Shown here: piece by piece, positions 24,575-32,389 of the stretch
Numbering within the stretch: position 1 is the stretch's first letter
How the letters are laid out: every line of letters starts with the position of its first letter
Source: an uncultured Eubacteriales bacterium
GTDB taxonomy: Bacteria > Bacillota > Clostridia > Lachnospirales > Lachnospiraceae
Direction of reading: 5' to 3'
Assembly (NCBI GenBank): GCA_900314845.1
Contig: OMWV01000001.1
Location: 1-34,284, forward strand
DNA length: 34,284 nucleotides
Position numbers and translations under genes: made by a program
The notes under the pieces: generated by a model
The model's input: the letters and a program-made list of their open reading frames with translations, nothing else
Told to the model about the DNA's origin: nothing
Database searches by the model: none

Positions 24575-27436
24575 TCACAGGCGCCTCTGTCTCCTGCTTC
24601 TTCCAATGCCCTGGACGATAAGGATCAAAAGGAAAATGCCGCACCCGGCCAGAGATATCTTTACCCCTTCTCTTAGGCCCGGAGTCCGGTAGACAAGCTT
24701 TATCCTGTGCTTTCCCTTATCAAGGATCAGCGCGCTGTTCATGACATTTGCCCGGTAGACCGGCGTCTGTTTCCCGTCCACATAGGCCGTCCAGCCGCTG
24801 TCATAGGGAATGGTCAGAAGGAGGATCCTGGTCCGGTCAAGATCCACCCGGCCGCTGACCGTATCCCCCTCATGCTTTTCACCCTCCAGGACCTGATCCC
24901 GCAAAGCCTTTGCCTGGGCCGGATAGGAGTCCATGGGCTGGCAGACCACGCTCATTTTGTCAAAAGTATAACGGCCTGCCGTGGGGAAAACGATGGTGAT
25001 GGACTTCCTGGCCTCCTTGGAATAGCCGTATTCTGCCAGAAAATCCTTCTGTCCGATATAGTAGAGATTGAAGGGGTTGCGGTAGGTGATAAGAGCCTGA
25101 TCGTCCCCGCAGTATGTCTGAATATCGAACTGGCTGGCCTCTTCGTCCCAGCTGCTGGCAAATCGGTCCTCCCGGTTAATATCATTGCGATAGAGGGGAG
25201 ACATGTCCCTGTAGTCCTTATAAGGCATGAGATCTTCATTCCCGTCTGTGTAGAGCTGCTTTGCCGTCATCCTCACAGCGCTCAGGCCCTTTATCAGAAG
25301 ACCGGTCTCGCAGCCCGGCCTGCCCTCAAACTGCAGGCTAACGGCTCCGCCTGCCTTTCCCACGAGGAACTCACCCTCCGATACCTGCCTGACGCCGCTG
25401 CCGCACTCCACCTGATAGGGAATGGTCTGAGACGTATAGCTTACGTCTGTCCGGCCCACTCCCTTTTTGCCGGCCGCAAGAGCGCCGTCCTCTTCCAGAA
25501 GAGCTCCCTGCATGAGAGCCTCCTGTCTCTGGGCGGGATCCATCTCATCGTACTGGTCCCTGCCGATATAGGAAGAGTAGGAATAGCCCAGGGGCAGGGC
25601 GTACTTATTTGTATATACCTTGTATTTCTCCTGATCCAGCCCTACCGTATAGGACGTCTCACTGCCAAATCCATAGGGAAGAGCTGCCCCTCTCCCCTTC
25701 CCCGCCGTGAAATATTTCACACCGGCCAGGGTGTCAAGAAATGTCCTCCTGCCAAGGCCGTAATAAAAATAGGAATTAAAACTGCTAAGGCCCATGTCCA
25801 GAAGATACTGGGAAATATTTCCATTTGCCAGACTCCAGTAAAACTGGGTGCTGTTTGTCCTGGCCAAAAGGTCTGTATTGAGCAGGTTCTCATCGTACTG
25901 ATCCTGTTCATAGCGGACGATCTTTCCCCTGTCCCCCTTATCGGAGACCGCCGACCCCGCCGCCTGAGAAGGGCCGCTGGTGTAAAGGGAATACATGCTG
26001 TCCCTGTCCGCAAACTCTTCCACATACCTGCCCTTATCTGCCCCATAGTTATAAGAAGCATTTACGCAGATGTGGACAAGGGTAAGGCAGACAAGAGCAC
26101 CCGGTATCAATCTGCGGACCCTCCTGCTCTTTTCCTTTTCAAATACATAAAGGATCAGGAGAGCGGCCATTAAAAGGGTCGACGCCGCGAATGTTATCCT
26201 GTATACGCCGCGGGTGAGGATAAAGAGCAGGCAGATATAGACGGCGCTGCCCCCGTACACGAAACCCTTCTGCCTTTTCGTCATGGAAAAGAGATCCGGC
26301 CAGACGGCCGCCAGGGTATAGGAAATAACAGCGGCAAACATCCACTCCCAGCGATTTGACACATAGTTAAAACCGTTGAGGGCGCTGCCCGCGAAAGGGA
26401 TCAGAAGGAGAAGGAAGGAGCCGGCAAGGGCAATCTTAAGGGTCCTCGTCTGCCTGGCTGTCTCGGGCTGATCCGACGCCCGCCGCCCGAAAAGGGCCAG
26501 AGCGGCAATAAACGCGCTTACGCTCACGCCCAGCACGGTCCAGTTCCTGAAGCTTTGCGCCGTCAGAAGGTCTGTGATCATTTTCTCGTAGTAATCCAGA
26601 GAATAAGCCGGCGGATAGAGGATGCGGGTATTGACCCGCAGGCCCCCCCGAAAGAGGAGAACGACAGGCAGCAATATGGCGCATGACATCATGACCCCCG
26701 TCAGGCCGCTGATAAACAGGCTGAAGAGGCTGCCGAAAAATGCTTTTATGCTTCCCCCTCTTCTTGAGAAGAAGCGGGCGAAGAAGTAGATGACGACGAA
26801 TATGGCCAGCATATAGGAAAAATAGAAGCTGGTCACAAGGGATAAAAATACCAGGAAGGCAAAAAGTCCGCGCTTTTTCTCAAACATGAGCCTGTCCACG
26901 GCCAGAAGGAGGAGGGGAAAGAGGATCATGGGATTGAGAAAGTGGGGATGCCTTACGGAGGCATAGATGGAATAGCCGCAGAATATGTAGGAAAAAGTCC
27001 CGGCCAGCGTGCCGACCTTATCCCTGCCCGTCTTCATGCAGTAGGCGGAAAATGCCAGCCCGGCCAGGTAGAGTCTTAAGATCATCAGGCCGCGCAGGAG
27101 CTTTTCCGTGTCCTGAGGGGCAAAAAAAATGCTCAGGAGATTCAAAGGATCGCCGAGCACATCCCAGTGAAGGGTCGATATGATCGGAGACCCGTAGCCT
27201 ATGGAAAAATCATATTCCGGAAGGCTGAAATTCCCTGAAGCGATATTTTTCAAAAGAGAGCGCAGATATTCCCCGTAGTAGGCCAGGGAGGTCCAGTGCA
27301 GGTCGGGCCCGTCCGGATTCCAGAGAAAACCCTTGCCGTTGAGGGTAAAAGGAAGATAGACTGCCAGAGTCATCAGGCAGAAAAGCACGGTATACGCAAA
27401 ATAGTAATCTTTCTTGCTCTCACTGGTCGTCTTCAT
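24575..27436 (-). CDS. YfhO-type membrane glycosyltransferase
   Basis: From ATG 27436 (GGAGG six bases upstream) the protein has about 953 aa. It opens with TVLFCLMTLAVYLPFTLNGKG and the first-loop acidic residues WNPDGPDLHWTSLAYYGEYL characteristic of YfhO. About a dozen membrane helices follow, then a large extracytoplasmic C-terminal domain and a final helix near the end. YfhO proteins have a GT-C fold and move sugar from undecaprenyl phosphate onto an extracellular polymer; in Bacillus subtilis YfhO works with the GT2 enzyme CsbB to glycosylate lipoteichoic acid. Here the GT2 gene overlaps its start by 17 bp. The acceptor in this organism is unknown. No terminator is seen after it. Confidence 0.9.
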   Translation of the reverse strand: MKTTSESKKDYYFAYTVLFCLMTLAVYLPFTLNGKGFLWNPDGPDLHWTSLAYYGEYLRSLLKNIASGNFSLPEYDFSIGYGSPIISTLHWDVLGDPLNLLSIFFAPQDTEKLLRGLMILRLYLAGLAFSAYCMKTGRDKVGTLAGTFSYIFCGYSIYASVRHPHFLNPMILFPLLLLAVDRLMFEKKRGLFAFLVFLSLVTSFYFSYMLAIFVVIYFFARFFSRRGGSIKAFFGSLFSLFISGLTGVMMSCAILLPVVLLFRGGLRVNTRILYPPAYSLDYYEKMITDLLTAQSFRNWTVLGVSVSAFIAALALFGRRASDQPETARQTRTLKIALAGSFLLLLIPFAGSALNGFNYVSNRWEWMFAAVISYTLAAVWPDLFSMTKRQKGFVYGGSAVYICLLFILTRGVYRITFAASTLLMAALLILYVFEKEKSRRVRRLIPGALVCLTLVHICVNASYNYGADKGRYVEEFADRDSMYSLYTSGPSQAAGSAVSDKGDRGKIVRYEQDQYDENLLNTDLLARTNSTQFYWSLANGNISQYLLDMGLSSFNSYFYYGLGRRTFLDTLAGVKYFTAGKGRGAALPYGFGSETSYTVGLDQEKYKVYTNKYALPLGYSYSSYIGRDQYDEMDPAQRQEALMQGALLEEDGALAAGKKGVGRTDVSYTSQTIPYQVECGSGVRQVSEGEFLVGKAGGAVSLQFEGRPGCETGLLIKGLSAVRMTAKQLYTDGNEDLMPYKDYRDMSPLYRNDINREDRFASSWDEEASQFDIQTYCGDDQALITYRNPFNLYYIGQKDFLAEYGYSKEARKSITIVFPTAGRYTFDKMSVVCQPMDSYPAQAKALRDQVLEGEKHEGDTVSGRVDLDRTRILLLTIPYDSGWTAYVDGKQTPVYRANVMNSALILDKGKHRIKLVYRTPGLREGVKISLAGCGIFLLILIVQGIGRSRRQRRL

Positions 27437-28400
27437 CTGCATCCTCCGGGCAGCCGGCCCTCTCACTGATGATAAAGCGCGGTCTGCGTTTTGTCTCAAG
27501 ATACGTTTTCCCGACATACTCGCCTATGATGCCAAGACTCAGAAGCTGGATGCCGCCAAGAAAACAGACGATGCACACAAGCGACGCCCAGCCGGATACC
27601 GTGTGCCCGGCAGCAGCCATGACAATGGCCCATATGATGCCGATAAAGCCCAGGACGCTCACAGCTCCTCCCAGGCCTGCTATCATTGTGATCGGTTTTA
27701 TGGACAGGCTCGTGATGCCGTCAAAGGCCAGGGCCAGCATCTTCCGCAGGGGATAATGGGTGCTGCCCGCCTGCCTCTCCAGCCTCTTATAGTAGACACT
27801 GGTGCTCTTAAAGCCCACCAGGGGGAACATGCCCCGCAGGAAGAGATTGACTTCATGAAAATTGGCGAATTCCTTCAGGACTCTGGAGCTGACCAGCCGG
27901 TAATCGGCATGGTCATAGACGATATCCACGCCCATATGCCGGAGAAGAGAATAGTAGGCCAGGGCCGTCCTCCTCTTAAAGCCGGTGTCCGTCGACCTGT
28001 CGCTGCGGACGCCGTAGACGATCTGGCAGCCGTCCAGATACTGGTCCACCATCTGGTCCATGGCGTTCATATCATCCTGGCCGTCACAGTCTATGGTGAT
28101 CGTAATGTCACAGGAGTCTTTGGCCTCCATCATTCCGGCCAGCAGGGCGTTCTGATGGCCCCGGTTGCGGCTCAGGCATATGCCGGAAAAATGCTCATCT
28201 TCTTCTGCCTTCTGCCGGATAAAGTCCCAGGTCCCGTCCGAGGAGCCGTCGTTGACAAAAAGGATGCGGCTTCTGGAGCTGACCCGCCCCGACCGGATCA
28301 GTTCCTTCAGTTTCTCGAGGAACCGGGGCGCCGTGACCGGCAGCACCTCTTCTTCATTGTAACAAGGGATAATGATCCATAAAACAGGAACATCGACCAT
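27420..28400 (-). CDS. GT2 polyprenyl-phosphate glycosyltransferase (CsbB/GtrB type)
   Basis: The 326-aa protein from ATG 28400 has a GT-A catalytic domain: WIIIPCYNEEEVLP, ILFVNDGSSDGTWDFI, CLSRNRGHQNALLAGM, ITIDCDGQDD (DxD-type metal site) and EVNLFLRGMFPLVGF. Two C-terminal membrane helices follow (ITMIAGLGGAVSVLGFIGII; ASLVCIVCFLGGIQLLSLGII), as in CsbB and GtrB. These enzymes load a sugar onto undecaprenyl phosphate at the inner face of the membrane. AGAGG lies nine bases before the ATG. Longer in-frame readings run into the promoter, where the apparent first codon is the TTG of the -35 box. The YfhO gene overlaps its end, so the pair acts as a unit. A GtcA-like flippase is not in the window. 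Confidence 0.93.
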   Translation of the reverse strand: MVDVPVLWIIIPCYNEEEVLPVTAPRFLEKLKELIRSGRVSSRSRILFVNDGSSDGTWDFIRQKAEEDEHFSGICLSRNRGHQNALLAGMMEAKDSCDITITIDCDGQDDMNAMDQMVDQYLDGCQIVYGVRSDRSTDTGFKRRTALAYYSLLRHMGVDIVYDHADYRLVSSRVLKEFANFHEVNLFLRGMFPLVGFKSTSVYYKRLERQAGSTHYPLRKMLALAFDGITSLSIKPITMIAGLGGAVSVLGFIGIIWAIVMAAAGHTVSGWASLVCIVCFLGGIQLLSLGIIGEYVGKTYLETKRRPRFIISERAGCPEDADEDDQ

Positions 28401-28455
28401 AGTTTCAGACCTCTCTTTCATAAGAAATATTTCAGCTGGCTCTGTCAGCACCCGT

Positions 28456-28484
28456 ATTGTAGCACCCCGGACAGCCAGTGTCAA
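28456..28484 (-). promoter_or_regulatory. Sigma-A promoter of the GT2-yfhO operon
   Basis: A perfect -35 TTGACA (28479-28484) is 17 bp from TACAAT (28456-28461) on the minus strand. It lies about 20-50 bp after the end of the GH25 gene, with a leader of roughly 50 nt to the GT2 ATG. It shows that the GT2-yfhO pair has its own start. Confidence 0.85.
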
Positions 28485-28504
28485 ACAAGGCAGAAGAGGC
28501 CGGA

Positions 28505-30697
28505 TCAGTAGGAAATGAGCTTCATGGAAGTCTTTTTCCCCGCTTTAGAAGTAAAAAGTTTTTCAAAGCGGTAAAATCCCTGCGCGTCGATATAAAATCT
28601 TGCCTTGCTGTTTATCCTGCGAAAGGCATTCTTTGATACGGACTCCAGGACAGCAGACCGGATCCGGATCCGGATCAGCTTTCCATCCCCATAGAAGGCC
28701 GTCGCGCGGATGCTCTTTACCGCTGTGCCCATCCTGACCGTCCTGAGATTCGGACAGGAGCGGAAGGAACCCGCCCCCACGATCTGGACATTATTTCCTA
28801 TCACGACGCTGGTAAGGTTAACATTGTCACGGAAACTGTTCATGGCTATTGCCGTGACCTTGAACCAGACTCCTCCGATCTTTACGGAGGAGGGGATCCT
28901 TATGCTGCTATAGGTCGTCGCGACCGGTGCGTAGACCTTGGCGCAGCCGGACCCGTTCGTCTTCGCCGAAGTTATCTTGTATCTGAGCCCGCCGGAAGTA
29001 TATTTTGCCCCCTTCCTGACTGTTATCGTCAGGCTGGCCTTCCTGGCGCCCGCATTTACCAGGGCATAAGAGGAAGAGGAGGGAGTGAAGGACGCTGTCA
29101 CCGTGTAGACGCCGATATCTTTCCTGCTGCCGCTGATCGAGTAATGTACCTTAACGCCGGAGGGCAGATTTTTAACTTTGGGAAGAGCATGGTTCTTCCC
29201 GTCGTAAGAAACAGTCTTGTTATTAAAGCTCACGCCGGAAAGGTCTACCGTCTTGACCGGGCGGGCCGCCTCTTTGTTTGAATAGGATACTCCCGGAATC
29301 GCCTGGTACCAATAGTCCATATCCACAGAACCGCTGGTAATGCCTGGCACGCTTCCCGAACTGGAATACTGGAAGCCTTCGTACCTGCCGGAGTAGCCGC
29401 AGCGGCGGTACTTATTATAGGCTGCGACCCAGTGATAATATTCCTCGTGGGAGGCAAAAGCCCCAAAATAATCCTCATAGTAGGACTGGGAAGCGTAAAG
29501 ACCTGCCTTGTAGCCGGCAGAGGCTATCTTCCTGCAGTATCTGACGGCGTAGCGGCTTATAGTGGAAGCGCCCAGAGCAAACTGCTTATTTTCTTCTATA
29601 TCATAAAAGACCGGGAGCTGGGGCTTGTGACCCTCCAGCAGTCTTAAGGTATGCTTGACCTCACTGTCAACTTTCGATAAGGAATTCGCATAGGAATAGA
29701 GATAGACGCCGTAGGGAATATTATACTTCTCGCAGGCGGCCACGTTCCTCTCCCATTTTTTATCATCCTGTGAACTATAGTTGGAGCCGTATCCGCAGCG
29801 GAGGATGACAAATTTTACTCCTGAGTTCTTGACCTTTGCCCAGTCGATGTCTTCCTGCCGCTCACTTACATCTATCCCGTCATAATAAAGAACAGAGGCC
29901 GTGGACATATCTTTTGCTCTTATGCCGAAGGCGCCGGACGCACTTGTCTGCAAAAGGGCCGTCTCCCGGGCCCCGGAAGAAATCCCGGTCACCGCTTCCT
30001 CGCCTTTCACGGCGTCCAGCTCCTGGCCTGTACTCTCTTCCCCTTCCAGATTTACTGTGCGGATGGCTTCCTTTATGGGCTGGCCGTTTATATAGCGAAA
30101 GCTGTTTGGCTTATCATTCTCCTCAATATTCTTATCGCCGGAGAGGGCATCGTCCATAGACTGCACCGCGGCTTCAGCGTTCTTAAGAGACTGATAGCTG
30201 CCTCTCAGATCCTTCCTGGCGTCGGAGGGCAGAGCCTGGTAGGAGTCCCGGGTCTGATCGATGTAATCCTGCAGCCTGTCGATATCTTCCTGATCAGCCT
30301 CGATAAGCTGGGTTGCCGCCACAAGGACTTCCTTAATAGAAGAAGCAACATCCTTCACGTCTTCTACCTTCTGGATCTCCTCCTTGACCGCAGACTTCTT
30401 CTCTTCTGTCTCAGCAGCCGTCTCAGCCTTCTGATCCTCTTTTTCTCCTGAATCGGCAGTCTCCTGCTCTGTCTCCTTCGCAGTCCCTGTTGTCTCGCTT
30501 TCCGCCTGGACAGTTTCCGCCTCTGTCTGATTCTCTGTCTGACCGGAGACGTCCTGAGCCTGAGTCTGACCGGAGACATCCTGTACCTGAGCCTGGCCGG
30601 AAATATTCTGAGCTGTCTCCTGCACGCCTGCCATAGCCGGCAATGTCAAAGCTGCCGACAGGATCAGGGCCCCGATGGCCGCAAATCTCTTCTTCAT
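28505..30697 (-). CDS. Secreted GH25 lysozyme-like protein with leucine-rich repeat tail
   Basis: The 730-aa protein has a signal peptide (1-23, cleavage after AMA) and a Gln/Thr/Glu-rich linker (24-100) with a repeated QDVSGQTQ motif. A helical region follows (about 100-190). The GH25 muramidase domain spans about 270-468: GIDVSERQEDIDW, the catalytic pair D366 and E368 in PVFYDIEEN, and VDMDYW at the end. After it comes an MBG/Ig-like beta domain (about 485-565) and BspA-type LRR_5 repeats (about 600-730). There is no LPxTG signal, so anchoring is unclear. GH25 enzymes cleave the MurNAc-GlcNAc bond. It probably remodels or binds cell wall. It has its own promoter. Confidence 0.92.
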   Translation of the reverse strand: MKKRFAAIGALILSAALTLPAMAGVQETAQNISGQAQVQDVSGQTQAQDVSGQTENQTEAETVQAESETTGTAKETEQETADSGEKEDQKAETAAETEEKKSAVKEEIQKVEDVKDVASSIKEVLVAATQLIEADQEDIDRLQDYIDQTRDSYQALPSDARKDLRGSYQSLKNAEAAVQSMDDALSGDKNIEENDKPNSFRYINGQPIKEAIRTVNLEGEESTGQELDAVKGEEAVTGISSGARETALLQTSASGAFGIRAKDMSTASVLYYDGIDVSERQEDIDWAKVKNSGVKFVILRCGYGSNYSSQDDKKWERNVAACEKYNIPYGVYLYSYANSLSKVDSEVKHTLRLLEGHKPQLPVFYDIEENKQFALGASTISRYAVRYCRKIASAGYKAGLYASQSYYEDYFGAFASHEEYYHWVAAYNKYRRCGYSGRYEGFQYSSSGSVPGITSGSVDMDYWYQAIPGVSYSNKEAARPVKTVDLSGVSFNNKTVSYDGKNHALPKVKNLPSGVKVHYSISGSRKDIGVYTVTASFTPSSSSYALVNAGARKASLTITVRKGAKYTSGGLRYKITSAKTNGSGCAKVYAPVATTYSSIRIPSSVKIGGVWFKVTAIAMNSFRDNVNLTSVVIGNNVQIVGAGSFRSCPNLRTVRMGTAVKSIRATAFYGDGKLIRIRIRSAVLESVSKNAFRRINSKARFYIDAQGFYRFEKLFTSKAGKKTSMKLISY

Positions 30698-30776
30698 CCT
30701 GCACTCTCCCCTAATGCGCCTTTACCGCAATCCAAATTATTACAATTTCGTTTCTAATATGTTACATAATAAATTT

Positions 30777-30805
30777 ATTGTAGAGGAAAAAGGGTAGAGT
30801 GTCAA
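30777..30805 (-). promoter_or_regulatory. Sigma-A promoter of the GH25 gene
   Basis: TTGACA (30800-30805) and TACAAT (30777-30782) are separated by 17 bp on the minus strand. This is the same hexamer pair and spacing as the GT2-yfhO promoter. The leader to the ATG at 30697 is about 70 nt and AT-rich. The 175-bp gap here contains nothing else I can support. Confidence 0.85.
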
Positions 30806-30872
30806 TAAAAAGGCTCAAATCAAGCGAAATCCGATCTCTTCAAATCTCTGCCTCTATTATTCTGGAAAGTTC

Positions 30873-32299
30873 TTAGTCTTTTATTTTCCAATAGCCATGT
30901 CTATTGTTTCCAACACGCTCGATTAGTTTTCTCTGCTTTAATACTGACAGAATCTTTGCGACTCCACTGTGTGACAAATCGCAGATGGACGAAAGTTCTT
31001 CTACTGTAAGATTGGGATTGTCAAGCAGTTCGTAAAGGACTTTTTTCTGCTTTATTGTCAACCTGACGGTCATATCTTCCATTCCACCTTCAGAACGCTT
31101 TAAGCCATGTGTATTTTCCGTCTGCCATTTCGGGTTCCATTGTGCTGCATGAATCCGTCTGAACGGAATGGTTGTCACAATAAAACCATCGCCAAACTCA
31201 AACGCAGACCTTCCATAAGCATTCACAATTCTTGGAACTCCGCGTCCCGACGACTCCGAAATATGCAGCTGAATGAACATCCTGGCCAGTTCAGGACACC
31301 GAGGTTTACTGTCCCCCCTGAAAAATCCTTCCATAGTCTGATCGGACGGAATGCCTCCCTGTGACAGTATCTCTATGCGATCTTCATAGGCAGTGAACAT
31401 GGGGGCATTCATGCTCAACCAGTCATTATGAATGAAAGCATTAAATACTGCTTCATCATAAGCCTGCTGGTTAAAAAGAGGTACATCCATCCTTGTAACT
31501 TCCCTTGACCGTTCATCAGCCTGAGGAATATTCAGAACCGTTCCATAATCTCTGATTTTATCAATTACATAAAACAGGCAGGTGTTGCCAAATTCCTTCA
31601 CCGAGTACATCTTGTCAGCTTTTGTCCTGCCTGCGAAGATAGAGAACCGTACAGGAATATCCCCATTATCCGCTATGATTCTTGCCAGAATATTATACTT
31701 TCCATCCTCTGTCCGCAGATGCAGGTTTGTTTCAAAATTATCCTCCCGCAGCTCTATTCCCTTTGCTGCATAGTACAGAAAGAGTTTTTGAATGTGAGAT
31801 TCTGATAAGGGGAAGCAGTATTCACAATTGTGGGTGCTCCATACCGCAGAGCATTCCATAAGTCCGATTCTCTTTCCGGATACTTTGCAAGATTTATCTT
31901 ACTGGATCCAATCCTGCCAAAACGTTTGCCCTGCCAAGATGTGGGTACTTTCACAGCTGCAGGAATATGCAGCAGTACGACTCTCACCCCATTAATTAAG
32001 CCTTCCTCAAAACGGAAAGAAATGCTTGGCGACAGCTGCCGGGCAAGATAATTCTGAAAAGGTTCATGTGTTCTCAAGTCTTTATTGAAATCAAACTTGG
32101 TTCCCACAACTCTATGTCCTTCATTCTCAACACCCCATACCAGATAGCTCTCCCTGCGGCCATTCATCGCAGCAGCGTTTGACAGTGCAGAAATGTACTC
32201 ACCAATTTCGTTGTCTTCTGACAGATTCTCTTTAAATTCAAGCCACTCTGTCTCTGAAGGATATTCGCACAGGTCTCGTACTATATCAGCAGTCGTCAT
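30873..32299 (-). pseudogene. AlbA_2/Schlafen-type DNA-binding regulator, frameshifted
   Basis: Two overlapping frames make one gene. Frame A (ATG 32299, GAGGGGG upstream) encodes the AlbA_2 domain: TEWLEFKENLSED, YISALSNAAAMNGRRESYLVWGVENEG and GKRFGRIGSS, to YQNLTFK. Frame B continues with LFLYYAAKGIELREDNF, the TEDGKYNILARIIADNGDIPVR and EAVFNAFIHNDWL segments, GRGVPRIVNAYG, and a C-terminal winged helix (LTVEELSSICDLSHSGVAKIL). Restoring one A to the A5 run (T5 at 31785-31789 on the plus strand) would read YQNLTFKKLFLYYAAKG without a stop. The family serves as DNA-binding regulators, often in accessory loci. Base composition is more AT-rich than the flanks, so transfer is likely. Confidence 0.85.
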
Positions 32300-32329
32300 T
32301 CCACTTGCCCCCTCAATTATATTACTTGT

Positions 32330-32335
32330 ATTATA
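32330..32335 (-). promoter_or_regulatory. -10 box of the AlbA_2 gene
   Basis: TATAAT in GGTATAATAC on the minus strand lies about 30 bp before the ATG at 32299. The -35 zone is poor and falls in the 12-bp repeats, as expected for a promoter under repressor or activator control. Confidence 0.5.
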
Positions 32336-32351
32336 CCTTATCATCCTGTAA

Positions 32352-32387
32352 AGTAGAATATTAAGTGGAATAATTAGTGGAATAATT
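32352..32387. repeat. 12-bp iterons upstream of the AlbA_2 gene
   Basis: Three head-to-tail 12-mers are present: AGTAGAATATTA (32352-32363), AGTGGAATAATT (32364-32375) and AGTGGAATAATT (32376-32387). A further AGTGGAAT copy appears on the other strand beside the start codon (about 32297-32305). The array overlaps the -35 zone of the AlbA_2 gene and begins just three bp beyond the stop of the methyltransferase gene. A binding array for the downstream regulator is a fair guess. Confidence 0.7.
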
Positions 32388-32389
32388 TA

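Noticed and set aside
24560-24590. Terminator after yfhO
   Set aside because: The AGGCGCCT palindrome at the stop codon has no loop and only a broken T-stretch after it, so it is not convincing.
28401-28484. Longer N-terminus for the GT2 enzyme
   Set aside because: The extra codons run through the TTGACA/TACAAT promoter, and only the ATG at 28400 has a ribosome binding site.
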